The translations under genes and the position numbers were made by a program. From Bdellovibrionia bacterium (GTDB lineage: Bacteria > Bdellovibrionota > Bdellovibrionia > Bdellovibrionales > JAGQZY01), in contig JAUICP010000001.1 of NCBI GenBank assembly GCA_030427805.1, positions 744,001 through 808,000 of the forward strand: DNA of 64,000 nt. The letters run 5' to 3'. Shown piece after piece: positions 25,376 through 33,938 of the stretch. Below the pieces are notes generated by a model. It searched no databases, was not told the origin of the DNA, and worked only from the letters and a program-made list of their open reading frames with translations. Position 1 is the first letter of the stretch. Every line of letters begins with the position of its first letter.

Positions 25376-26380
25376 GGCTTGCTCCTTAGTCTCAATATCT
25401 GTTTCGTCTTCATCAGGACTGATCAAAGGGTCTGTTACAGGTTCATCGGACTGCTCAACTGTCTGCCCGTGTTCTTCTCGCAGTTGTTTTATTTTTTGTG
25501 AGAGTTCCTCTGCAACTTCTTCGAGGTGTTTGAATTCGTCTCCGGCCCGCAATTTAAGGGGTCTTATTTTTCCCTCCATAAGATCATCAAGGAATCTTTC
25601 GAAGGCATAGAGAGGTCCTGCCGTTCTGTGGGATAATATTCGTCCGAGTAGAAAAAGGATCGCGATAAAGAAAAAGCTAACAATAGTAAAAGTAATAATG
25701 AATGGAATGAGGAACTGATCGAGAAGCCGTATATTATTGCCAACGAGATCAATAATCGTGACGCGAAGAAATGTGTAGGAATAGACCGCTGAGATCACAG
25801 AGAATCCGGCTCCGACTCCCATAAGAGTCAGACAATAACGTATTTGAAACTTCGGATTGACCCAATAACGTTTTCTAACATTGTTTGCCGGCCATAGTAT
25901 TTCACTTTCACGAATGAGAGCGAGGACAATCATCGCGTAGCCCACCCACTGGAGAGCATCGGCTAGGTTGAATGCAGGGCTTTTAAACTCTGGTGTTCCC
26001 AGGATTATAAAGTCGACGACATATCCCCAAATGATTCGATCGGTGACATTCCCGAGAATTCCTCCAAGAAGGATGGACATACCTGTCCTCAGCACGAGGG
26101 ATTTTATGGGAAGTAGATATTGGATGATGCCAAAAGAAAAAAGTAAGAAGGCTCCACCCGTCGATAGAGAAACAATTCGCAGAACTGGCGGGAGATCCGA
26201 GAATAAACCGAGCATGGCTCCGTGATTATGATGGAGCACGAGACCCAGGGGACCGTAAAAGTTGATACCCGTGATGTCGACTGCTAAGTATTTTGTTATT
26301 CGATCGATTCCCCAGGTTGCAAAAAGTGGCAGGAGAACGATTAACCATTCGCGCTTTTTCACTAAGGAAAAGTTTATCAA
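25361..26380 (-). CDS. lspA: Lipoprotein signal peptidase (LspA) fused to a HAMP module
   Basis: A 339-residue inner-membrane protein. Residues 1-165 are signal peptidase II, the aspartyl protease that removes lipoprotein signal peptides. It has NHGAMLG, GGILGNVTDR, catalytic Asp123 in YVVDFI and Asp141 in FNLADA. LspA normally ends near residue 165. Here two more membrane helices (about 183-203 and 225-247) and a HAMP-like domain (about 247-300, LRAGDEF) follow, then an acidic tail. The added part resembles the stand-alone HAMP protein at 16419-17090. The gene is convergent with the exonuclease-WYL gene. Confidence 0.9.
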   Translation of the reverse strand: MINFSLVKKREWLIVLLPLFATWGIDRITKYLAVDITGINFYGPLGLVLHHNHGAMLGLFSDLPPVLRIVSLSTGGAFLLFSFGIIQYLLPIKSLVLRTGMSILLGGILGNVTDRIIWGYVVDFIILGTPEFKSPAFNLADALQWVGYAMIVLALIRESEILWPANNVRKRYWVNPKFQIRYCLTLMGVGAGFSVISAVYSYTFLRVTIIDLVGNNIRLLDQFLIPFIITFTIVSFFFIAILFLLGRILSHRTAGPLYAFERFLDDLMEGKIRPLKLRAGDEFKHLEEVAEELSQKIKQLREEHGQTVEQSDEPVTDPLISPDEDETDIETKEQASVNK

Positions 26381-26463
26381 AAACAGAGCCGAGGCGGAAT
26401 CTTTTCCTTTCGGACTAGTTCAAGGCTTTGTATTAAAAGGATAAAAGATCAACTAAGGTCTTA

Positions 26464-27966
26464 TTAATTAGTTTTTCTGAGACTTTTTATACTGGCCTTT
26501 GCGATTCCTGAATAGTCACCAGACAAAGGTGGGTCAAACTCTGCAATTTTGTCATTGATTATAAAGACTTGCTTATCGTACCAAAGGGGAATGGTAGCGA
26601 GCTCGTCATAAGCAATTTGTTGAACTTCATTATAAATTTGTTTTCGTTCATTAAATGGAATTGTCTTCAGACCCAACTCTGTCAATTCATCGAATCGCTT
26701 GTTATTAAAATGTCCTCGGTTTCTACCAGGAGGTGTTTCACTACTGTGTAAGGTCAGGCGGTAAATATCGGGATCGATCGCGCCAATCCACTTCATCAGC
26801 GCCATTTGGAATCGCCCTTTTTTTATATCCTCGTAGTAGATACCCCATTCGTATGATTTCAAATTGACCTTGATTCCAGCCTTCTTAAACAAAAAGCTGA
26901 GTACTTTGGCATTTTCGACGGTGGAGGGATTAGAAGAGGTTTTAAGCTCGACCTCTAGATTTTTGATGCCAGTACGATCAAGAAGTTCCCTGGCCTTCTC
27001 CGGTGAATAAACTTGGGGTGAGAGCTTGTCGTTGAAGAAGGGGTTGCCAGGATTGAGAATTGATGTCGCCTTTTGGCTTAAACTTCGATGTTTGTATTTA
27101 ATAATCTCTTCGAGGTTCAGAGAGTGTTGAATAGCTTTTCGCACGGCTTTTTCTTTGAGGAGCGGGTCCCGATGATTGATCAAAAGATAGGTCATTGAAG
27201 GGCCAGTTCGGGTGAGCACTCTAAATTTCTCTTTGTGGTTTTGTCGGAGATAGTGAACCTTATCCGCAGGAAGGTCATTTTGTATGATATCGATTTCACC
27301 GCGAAGAATTTTTTGAAAACGAGTATTGTCATCTTTGATCAATTTGAATTGGATCGAGTTAAAGAGCTCAGGTTTTTTTGACTTCCTTGAAAGTACTAAG
27401 CTTTGTGGTGAAACACTTTTGTAATCAAAAGGGCCCGAGCCAAAGGGTTTCTTTAAAAAGCCCCCTTCATCGGCTTTAATTTCTTTAGCCGGTATGATTT
27501 TAATTGTGACCAAGTCCTGTAAAAACGGGGCAACCACCTGTTTGAGTTCCAGTTGAAGTTGCCAGTGGCTTTCTGTCTCTGAAACTTTGATGGATTTGAT
27601 ATTTTTCATGGTCGAGTAAAAGGGACTCTGCTGGGACTTGTGGTAGTTAAAACTGTAAAGAAGGTCTTCTTTGTCGACCCGGCGGTTGTTTGAGAATTGG
27701 ATATTTTTAGGAATTGAGAACTGGAAGCGATTTTTATCAATTTGCTCCCAGGTCTCAGCAGCATCTCCGACAATTTTTAGTTCAGAGTCTAGTTTTACCA
27801 AGGATTGAAAAATGAGGTGGGAGAGTCGCTGTCCCATGGCATCGGTCGTTCTTCTTGGATCATAGGTTTGCGGGAAGGCACTGACCCCCACAATTAGCTC
27901 CTGGCATGCCTCTTCGCCAGCTTGGGAGCAGCCTTCAGGCCCTTGAGAACATCCCAGAAAGGCCAA
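26464..27966 (-). CDS. Peptide/oligopeptide-binding lipoprotein (SBP family 5) with an abnormal 5' end
   Basis: About 500 residues resembling the solute-binding component of peptide ABC transporters. The family pattern is visible: RLSHLIFQSLV, NIQFSNNRRVDKEDLLYSF, FGSGPF, LINHRDPLLKEKAVRKAI, IPLWYDK. A lipobox (LAFLGC) lies right at the N-terminus. The only standard start in frame is TTG 27966, giving just five residues before the cysteine. The same frame runs on upstream to 28017 and codes a convincing hydrophobic signal (RLFLFFNIIS), with no ATG, GTG or TTG in that stretch. No permease or ATPase genes are adjacent. Confidence 0.8.
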   Translation of the reverse strand: MAFLGCSQGPEGCSQAGEEACQELIVGVSAFPQTYDPRRTTDAMGQRLSHLIFQSLVKLDSELKIVGDAAETWEQIDKNRFQFSIPKNIQFSNNRRVDKEDLLYSFNYHKSQQSPFYSTMKNIKSIKVSETESHWQLQLELKQVVAPFLQDLVTIKIIPAKEIKADEGGFLKKPFGSGPFDYKSVSPQSLVLSRKSKKPELFNSIQFKLIKDDNTRFQKILRGEIDIIQNDLPADKVHYLRQNHKEKFRVLTRTGPSMTYLLINHRDPLLKEKAVRKAIQHSLNLEEIIKYKHRSLSQKATSILNPGNPFFNDKLSPQVYSPEKARELLDRTGIKNLEVELKTSSNPSTVENAKVLSFLFKKAGIKVNLKSYEWGIYYEDIKKGRFQMALMKWIGAIDPDIYRLTLHSSETPPGRNRGHFNNKRFDELTELGLKTIPFNERKQIYNEVQQIAYDELATIPLWYDKQVFIINDKIAEFDPPLSGDYSGIAKASIKSLRKTN

Positions 27967-28077
27967 AATCGAGATAATGTTAAAGAAAAGAAAAAGTCTA
28001 AAGCAATTTATGGGATTTCACCTAACGCAATATATAATCTTCCTGATTTCACCGAATAAAAGGTCTATACTTTAAAT

Positions 28078-29535
28078 ATGACTCATTTACTTTATATTGC
28101 AACAGCCAGCCTGATTCTCTTCACAACATTATTGCCAACGAGCGCCCAAGCCGATTCAAAAACATGGCATCGGTCCATGCGCCAAGCTCTGCAAAACGAA
28201 GTCACTTCTTCGGGACTGACAAAGAGCGGATTGGGAATTTGGGTGGGCGAAGTTAAGGGTGAAGAGCTATTACCGATTTACACTCTTAATAATAATAAAC
28301 AGTTTGTGCCAGCTTCGTTGAGTAAGATACCAACGGCGGCAGCCGTATTGAAAAGTTTTGCGCCGGATATTGTTTTTAAGACCGAGGTTCTAGCGACGAC
28401 CCCAGTGCAAAATGGTGTACTTAGAGGTGATATCTTTTTGCGAGGTGGTGGCGACCCGGCTTTCGTATCCGAAAAAATGTGGTTTTTGGTCAACGAATTG
28501 CGACGGGAAGGAATCACTGCCATCGCTGGTGATTTAATCGTCGACGATAATCGCTTTGATAAAAAGAGAAGTAGTCGTCGCACGACGGATCCAGTGGATC
28601 GGGCCTATGATGCGCCCATTGGAGCGCTCTCATTCAATTGGAATTCTGTTAATGTTTATGTCCGGCCCGGTGACAAGGTTGGCGAGCGAGCAAAGGTCAT
28701 CATTGACCCTGTAAATGACTACATCCAAGTGAGAAATACGGCTAAAACAAAGTCTGCCGGAAGACGAACGATCCAAGTCAGTCGCAAGAGAATTAATTCC
28801 AGAGACGTTATAGAGGTCTCAGGAAAAATCGCACTCGGTGCCGATGAAATGGTTTCTTATAAAAACATTACCGAGCCCGATATTTGGACGGGCTACAACT
28901 TTAAAGAATTTCTCAGACAAAGAGGGATCGTCGTTCAAGGTCAGGTGAAGGCGGGAGTGACTCCTGCAGCAGCCCGAATTTTAGCAGTCAATGAGAGTAA
29001 GCCATTACGTCAGATCATTGCAGATATGTCGAAGTTTTCGAATAACTTTGTGGCTGAAATGCTGACTAAAAATCTAGCTGCTGAGGCCGGTGAGAGCCCA
29101 GCGACTCTTGGTCGAGGTGTTGAGCTTATTAATAATAAATTGGTATCGATGGGCTTGAGTCGCAATACTTTTGAATTTAACAACCCGTCAGGATTGAGCA
29201 CGGATAATAAATTTACTCCGGGGCAAATATCAACACTTCTGTTTGCAGCCCATAAAGATTTTAGTTTCTATCCGGAGTTTCTGACGGCTTTGCCCATTGC
29301 TGGGGTAGACGGAACACTTAAAAAAAGGATGAGCAACTCAACAGCCGAGCGATGGGTTCGGGCCAAAACGGGGCTTCTCAATGGTGTTGCCGCTTTGGCT
29401 GGATATGCCGGTAGACCCGATGGAACTCTTATTATTTTTTCATTTATTTACAATGGGTCCCAATCACTGAGTCACGTGAGGAATACATTTGATCAAATGG
29501 CCGTTCAGTTAACTTCAGGAGCGACTCTCCAGTGA
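28078..29535 (+). CDS. dacB: D-alanyl-D-alanine carboxypeptidase/endopeptidase, PBP4 (DacB)
   Basis: A 485-residue exported serine peptidase (signal peptide about 1-25, SAQA/DS). The three active-site motifs are SLSK (Ser80, Lys83), SNN (in SKFSNNF) and KTG (in RAKTGLLNG), in the order and spacing of class C penicillin-binding proteins such as PBP4. It should trim peptide stems and cut cross-links in peptidoglycan. It overlaps the following lytic transglycosylase by 4 bases, pairing two wall-cutting enzymes. Confidence 0.95.
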   Translation: MTHLLYIATASLILFTTLLPTSAQADSKTWHRSMRQALQNEVTSSGLTKSGLGIWVGEVKGEELLPIYTLNNNKQFVPASLSKIPTAAAVLKSFAPDIVFKTEVLATTPVQNGVLRGDIFLRGGGDPAFVSEKMWFLVNELRREGITAIAGDLIVDDNRFDKKRSSRRTTDPVDRAYDAPIGALSFNWNSVNVYVRPGDKVGERAKVIIDPVNDYIQVRNTAKTKSAGRRTIQVSRKRINSRDVIEVSGKIALGADEMVSYKNITEPDIWTGYNFKEFLRQRGIVVQGQVKAGVTPAAARILAVNESKPLRQIIADMSKFSNNFVAEMLTKNLAAEAGESPATLGRGVELINNKLVSMGLSRNTFEFNNPSGLSTDNKFTPGQISTLLFAAHKDFSFYPEFLTALPIAGVDGTLKKRMSNSTAERWVRAKTGLLNGVAALAGYAGRPDGTLIIFSFIYNGSQSLSHVRNTFDQMAVQLTSGATLQ

Positions 29536-30986
29536 AACAGTGGAAGTATTTAAAGTGGGTCCTACTGGGCCTCTTTGTATTTATGAGTTCCTATTCAGTC
29601 GCTAACTGGCGAAGATTTCCAGTCGCTCACCAGAATATGGATCAAGAGTTTGAATCAGATGAAGTCCCTTGGAGTCCCCCTAATTATCTGGAAAAGTCTC
29701 GCGATAGTTTAGGTTGGGACGAAAATACCTTTGCCGCCCCGGAGGGCATGAAGAAACGGGTCGGTTTCTGGGTTAAAATTTATTCTGAATATACGACCCT
29801 TCAAGGAGTTATTCACGACTCCAATCATGTACACATCATCTATGGAAGCGTTGATTTCAATGAAATCATGAACAATGAAAAGTTAAGTGATCGGGCTAAA
29901 AAGAAACAAAAAACGAAACTAGTTAAAGAAAAAAAGCTGGAAGTTACCAAGATGCTGAAAAAGCTTCATAAGGTCAAAGACCCGAGCGAGCTTCAAGGTG
30001 AAGAGTTGCGAATTTGGAAAGAATTCGAGACAGTTACTGAAAAGAATAAATTTTTACGGGCCGCTCGTCGCAATCGAGTTCGTTTTCAGCTCGGACAGTC
30101 GGACCGTTTTATAAAAGGAATTTTTTATTCCGGAAGATATCTCAAGCAAATGGAAGAGACTTTCATGGAAGAGAAGCTTCCGATTGAATTAACGAGACTT
30201 CCATTTGTGGAGAGTTCATTCAATATTTTTGCTCGGTCCCGTGTCGGTGCCAGCGGTATTTGGCAAATCATGCCCGGTACGGGGCGGGAATACCGCCTTC
30301 GAGTCAATTCACGAGTCGACGAGAGGAATGACCCGTTTAAAGCGACCGAAGCAGCGGCTCGAATATTAAAAGATAACTACCGTATGCTAAAGTCATGGCC
30401 GCTGGCTTTGACCGCCTATAATCATGGAGCCTTTGGGCTGCGCCGAATTGTCCGTCGAAGGCAAACCACTGATTTAGTCGAAATTATTGAGAAGGCAACA
30501 GCTCGCCGTTTTGGTTTTGCATCGGAAAATTTTTATGCATCCTTTTTAGCGGCCCTCGAAGTTGAGCAAAGTGCAAAGGACTTTTTTGGAGAAGTTAAGT
30601 GGAGTAAGAAACTTAATAAGTCACTTGTCGACCTCGATCGTTATCTTTCTTGGTCTCAGTTGGTTAAATGGTTTGATGGCGACGAAGAAATGACTCGCAT
30701 TTTTAACCCCCATATTCTTTATCGAGTTCGAAAAGGCTACCTCAAGATCCCTAAGGGTTCCTATATTCGAGTTCCCAGCAAGAACCTTGAGATTACGATG
30801 GAGTGGCTTAAGAAGAATCCAAAGGTTTTATCGGCAAAAGGTAGAACCTATCGCGTTCACCGGGGCGATACCTTAAGTCATATTGCCTCTAAATTTCGAA
30901 TTCGCATTTCAGCCCTTAAGGATGCCAATAATATTTCGGATCCTCGCCGCCTTCGCGTCGGTCAAAAGCTCGTAATTCCTGATTAA
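29532..30986 (+). CDS. mltD: Membrane-bound lytic transglycosylase, MltD type, with LysM
   Basis: A 484-residue protein with an N-terminal hydrophobic segment (about 8-24), a charged helical region, an SLT-type lysozyme-like domain (about 215-350) and one C-terminal LysM (about 438-483, YRVHRGDTLSHIASKF). The catalytic glutamate is in PFVESSFN, followed by GASGIWQIMPGTGR and the ALTAYNHG segment. It should cleave the glycan strand of peptidoglycan to anhydro-muropeptides. It starts at GTG 29532, overlapping dacB by 4 bases. Confidence 0.93.
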   Translation: MKQWKYLKWVLLGLFVFMSSYSVANWRRFPVAHQNMDQEFESDEVPWSPPNYLEKSRDSLGWDENTFAAPEGMKKRVGFWVKIYSEYTTLQGVIHDSNHVHIIYGSVDFNEIMNNEKLSDRAKKKQKTKLVKEKKLEVTKMLKKLHKVKDPSELQGEELRIWKEFETVTEKNKFLRAARRNRVRFQLGQSDRFIKGIFYSGRYLKQMEETFMEEKLPIELTRLPFVESSFNIFARSRVGASGIWQIMPGTGREYRLRVNSRVDERNDPFKATEAAARILKDNYRMLKSWPLALTAYNHGAFGLRRIVRRRQTTDLVEIIEKATARRFGFASENFYASFLAALEVEQSAKDFFGEVKWSKKLNKSLVDLDRYLSWSQLVKWFDGDEEMTRIFNPHILYRVRKGYLKIPKGSYIRVPSKNLEITMEWLKKNPKVLSAKGRTYRVHRGDTLSHIASKFRIRISALKDANNISDPRRLRVGQKLVIPD

Positions 30987-31000
30987 GTCTCTGAAAAGTA

Positions 31001-31029
31001 AAGTGCCGCTCCGATTGGAGCGGCAACTT
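31001..31029 (+). terminator. Hairpin after dacB-mltD
   Basis: GCCGCTCC (31005-31012) and GGAGCGGC (31017-31024) form a perfect 8-base stem with a GATT loop. Flanking AAGT and ACTT extend it to about 12 pairs with one bulged A. It starts 15 bases after the mltD stop. There is no clear T run, so it may be a factor-dependent terminator or a transcript-stabilising structure. Confidence 0.6.
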
Positions 31030-31072
31030 GTTAAGGGAGGGAAACAAATCTTATTGGTTCTGAGGTTCGTCC

Positions 31073-31103
31073 TTCAGGGGGTAAGAGGGAGTTACTCCCT
31101 GAA
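31073..31103 (+). other. Second hairpin, possible structured RNA
   Basis: Arms 31073-31084 and 31092-31103 pair over 12 bases (one G-T pair) around a 7-base loop GAGGGAG. No T run follows. It does not match a riboswitch consensus I know. It could be part of a small RNA or of the leader of the diguanylate cyclase gene. Confidence 0.4.
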
Positions 31104-31352
31104 AACAAGATTAATCTACCAAAGAAATATTGATTTGTTTGTAAAAGGGATGGGCATTTTTGTAAAACAGAAGGGAAATTGCCTATTTAGATCATAAGCT
31201 TATCTTATTTTGGTAACAAAAATGAGCCCTTTGAAAACTTATTGCAAAAGCCTCTATCACTTTCTTTTATATCAAGCCAAGGTCGAGGATACTTATTAGT
31301 GTCAGCACGTTCTTAAAAGCTCGCTCAAACAAACTACTAATAGGGGAATTCA

Positions 31353-32210
31353 ATGTCGTTCGTTGGTCAGACACCAATTGCGCTTTCTCGCGCGTCACTG
31401 AGTTTAAAAACGAAACTCATCTTGAGTCTTGGCTTCTTGCTTTTTACTGTTCAAGCGCTCAATATCTTTATTTTTAATCCTGAATTAGACTCACATAACT
31501 TAGTTCTCATTTCGTTAACTTCAATACTTGTTCTATTTTCAGTTTATCTATTGGTCAGCTACTTGGTCGCAAGACCCATCAGAAAGCTTCGACGTTTTAC
31601 CGATCAAATTAAGAAGGGGGATTGGGACCAGAAGCTGGAGATTAATAGCCAGGACGAGTTTGAAAGCCTCGGTTTGAGTATCAAGAGTCTACTTAAAGAT
31701 ATGAAAACAGATGGCCTCACGGGCCTCTATAACCGCAAATACTTCGATTGTAGGCTGGAGAGTTCCTATCGCAAGGCGAGTAGAAAAGAAAGCCTCCTCG
31801 GGCTGATCTTGATCGACATCGATAACTTCAAAAGAATCAATGATAACTACGGACATATTCAAGGGGACCGTGTTTTAAAAAGAATGGGGCGAATCTTAAA
31901 CGAAGAGTCTCGAAAAAAAGACATCGCTTTTCGCTACGGTGGAGAGGAGTTAGGTGTACTTGTTTATGATCTAGGGGCAGAAGATTTGCTGATGCTCGCA
32001 GAGCGAATTAGAAAGCGAATCGAGCAACAAGAATTTCAGTTTCAAGGACAGCTTATAAAAGTCACCAGTTCTCTAGGTTGCAGCCATCTTACTCCTCGAT
32101 TTAAAAGTCCAGAAGCCTTCGTGCAGGCGGCAGACTTCGCTCTTTATCAAGCGAAGTCTCAAGGAAAAAACCGCAGTTTAATAGCTGAATTTAAAAAGCT
32201 AGGGGCCTAG
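31353..32210 (+). CDS. Diguanylate cyclase with HAMP domain
   Basis: A 285-residue membrane protein with two helices (about 22-42 and 50-72), a HAMP domain (about 72-118, NSQDEFESL) and a GGDEF domain. The catalytic loop is GGEEL (196-200), the metal-binding Asp is in LIDIDNFK, and an RxxD inhibitory site (RKKD, 187-190) sits 5 residues before it. It should make c-di-GMP from two GTP with product inhibition. The short loop between helices offers little room for a periplasmic sensor. Its end overlaps the convergent endonuclease gene by 4 bases. Confidence 0.93.
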   Translation: MSFVGQTPIALSRASLSLKTKLILSLGFLLFTVQALNIFIFNPELDSHNLVLISLTSILVLFSVYLLVSYLVARPIRKLRRFTDQIKKGDWDQKLEINSQDEFESLGLSIKSLLKDMKTDGLTGLYNRKYFDCRLESSYRKASRKESLLGLILIDIDNFKRINDNYGHIQGDRVLKRMGRILNEESRKKDIAFRYGGEELGVLVYDLGAEDLLMLAERIRKRIEQQEFQFQGQLIKVTSSLGCSHLTPRFKSPEAFVQAADFALYQAKSQGKNRSLIAEFKKLGA

Positions 32211-33223
32211 AAGTCATCAACAACATCGACAAGATGTGGAAAGTCGATGAAAGGGTTTCTATTGCCTTGGATCTGAAAAATAAGCTGGTTTCGAAGAGCC
32301 TCGTCGTAATCAACAGGATCTTCTTCGTGCCATTTTCTTAAGTAAGCTTCCTCGGCTGGAGCAATTGGCATTTCGTATCGAACTGAAAAGTAGAACAGGG
32401 CGCGAGCGACATTTCCTTTATGGGCGCTTGGTGGCTCGTAGTATAGATTGCGATCACCTGCTGTCAGTTCTGGCATTCCTTCGATGGCCTTGATAGTTCC
32501 CTTGCGATTCATTTCACAGTCGAGACCACGTACAGTGACCTGACTAGAAGAAGTCACATCAACTTCAGCAAATTGCAAATTTCCGCGAGTTGAATTCATT
32601 CGGTTTGCGGTAGGGAAAAGGTGGTGAAGGTCACCCTTTTGAATGTCTTTTCCGTATTTTTCTTTGTTGAAACGTGATTGGGGCCACGTGTGCTCTGTAT
32701 TTACGACCTCGTGCCATGGAATCTCATTGAGACCAGGAGTTTTGTCACCAGTATTAAAGTCTTGAGCTGTATAAGAGTGCCCACAGTAAACATCTAAAAC
32801 TGAGAGTTCACCAGTTTCAGCCTGGTTAAGATGAAGGTGGCCAAAGAGCCACTTTCGAGCTGTTTTATAGGAGAGTGATTTATGTTCAAAGCACTCTTGT
32901 CCCGCTTGAGCTTCACGACAACTATCCACGAGTTGGTCGGCCTGACCAGGAACTTTGATATGAGCTTTAGAGATGTGATCTCTAATCATTTGTTTTTGAT
33001 CGTTGTTGTGACTGGCACTACAGCTATAGAGTTCTGGGGAGTAGTAGTCGGTTGCTTCTTGGTAGTAAAGAGTTAACTCTGGGTTGAGTTCTTCGAGTCC
33101 CTCTGACCAATCGAACTCGGGAACCTCGAGGCGATCCGTATAAAGAGCATGGGCATTTAAACTAATGCCGATTATTCCTAGACACAAAAATCTAACGAAA
33201 AGTGATTTTAAACTTTGATTCAT
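32207..33223 (-). CDS. endA: Secreted endonuclease I (EndA/NucM family)
   Basis: A 338-residue exported nuclease (signal peptide about 1-26, ending NAHA). The family's active site is present: NTEHTWPQSRF with the catalytic His, DLHHLFPT and NSTRGNLQF with the metal-binding Asn. Cysteine pairs fit disulfides in the periplasm or outside the cell. It should cut double- and single-stranded DNA, perhaps RNA. It lies next to the tdk-upp-hpt salvage operon on the same strand but downstream, separated by the hpt terminator. Confidence 0.93.
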   Translation of the reverse strand: MNQSLKSLFVRFLCLGIIGISLNAHALYTDRLEVPEFDWSEGLEELNPELTLYYQEATDYYSPELYSCSASHNNDQKQMIRDHISKAHIKVPGQADQLVDSCREAQAGQECFEHKSLSYKTARKWLFGHLHLNQAETGELSVLDVYCGHSYTAQDFNTGDKTPGLNEIPWHEVVNTEHTWPQSRFNKEKYGKDIQKGDLHHLFPTANRMNSTRGNLQFAEVDVTSSSQVTVRGLDCEMNRKGTIKAIEGMPELTAGDRNLYYEPPSAHKGNVARALFYFSVRYEMPIAPAEEAYLRKWHEEDPVDYDEALRNQLIFQIQGNRNPFIDFPHLVDVVDDF

Positions 33224-33377
33224 TTTGTTTACCTCGTTTCTTAACCCTGAACTTGCTATAGATCAGCATTAGGCAAAAGAAAACGAATATTTAGGTGTTT
33301 AGAAATAATTTCGAGAGAGGACAAATTAGACTGACAATCTACTGGAGAAACCGTCAGAAGAATTGAAAGCTTTATAG

Positions 33378-33398
33378 AAAAGGGCGCAATCTGCGCCC
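33378..33398 (-). terminator. Intrinsic terminator after hpt
   Basis: Read on the minus strand, GGGCGCA and TGCGCCC (33382-33398) form a 7-base stem with a 3-base loop, followed by TTTT (33378-33381). It begins 8 bases beyond the hpt stop and closes the tdk-upp-hpt operon. Confidence 0.75.
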
Positions 33399-33405
33399 CA
33401 TTACA

Positions 33406-33930
33406 CTAGTTGAGGTTCTCAGCTTGGGCAATATACGGGAGATTTCTGTAATATCCCTCGTAGTCGAGGCCGTAACCAACAACAAATTGGTTCTTAATTT
33501 CAAATCCAACCATGTCGACATGGCACTCTTCTTTGAGAGCTTCAGGCTTGAGAAGGAGGCTACAGGTCGTGAGCGACTTGGGTTTTCGGCTTTCGATAGT
33601 TCTTTTGAGGTAATTCATAGTCAATCCAGTGTCGACAATATCTTCGATCAAAAGAACGTTCTTGCCCTCCATCGTATGATTGAGGTCTAGAGTCACTCTG
33701 ACTTCACCAGACGAAGAGGTTCCTTCGTAGCTCGAAACACCAAAAAACTCGCAAGTCAGATCGAGGTCGACTTCGCGAATAAGGTCGGCAAAAAACATAA
33801 ATGAACCTTTTAGAACACAAATAGCGATAAGGTCTTCACCTTGAAATTTATCGGTGATGTCTTTTCCCAGCTGTTTAATTCTTTCAGAAAGCTGCTGCTC
33901 ATCGATCATTTTAGAAAGTTTCAATTCCAT
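33406..33930 (-). CDS. hpt: Hypoxanthine phosphoribosyltransferase
   Basis: A 174-residue purine salvage enzyme that joins hypoxanthine (or guanine) to PRPP. It has the PRPP-binding loop LLIEDIVDTGLTM, the LKGSFMFFADL segment and the C-terminal DYEGYYRNLPYIA that contacts the base. The length is standard. It is the last gene of a tdk-upp-hpt operon, 8 bases after upp. Confidence 0.95.
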   Translation of the reverse strand: MELKLSKMIDEQQLSERIKQLGKDITDKFQGEDLIAICVLKGSFMFFADLIREVDLDLTCEFFGVSSYEGTSSSGEVRVTLDLNHTMEGKNVLLIEDIVDTGLTMNYLKRTIESRKPKSLTTCSLLLKPEALKEECHVDMVGFEIKNQFVVGYGLDYEGYYRNLPYIAQAENLN

Positions 33931-33938
33931 AGTTCCGC

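Larger units (their letters stand above)
30987..31352. other. 366-base gene-free region with two hairpins
   Basis: No gene is supported here. It holds a strong hairpin at 31001-31029, a second at 31073-31103 and an AT-rich stretch before the diguanylate cyclase. A 64-codon frame at 31003-31197 begins inside the first hairpin, has no ribosome site and looks non-coding. Weak promoter boxes (TTGCAA at 31242, TTTATA at 31266) are 18 bases apart; I give them little weight. Confidence 0.5.

Noticed and set aside
31003-31197. 64-codon open frame after mltD
   Set aside because: It begins inside the hairpin that follows mltD, has no ribosome site, and its product is unlike a real protein.
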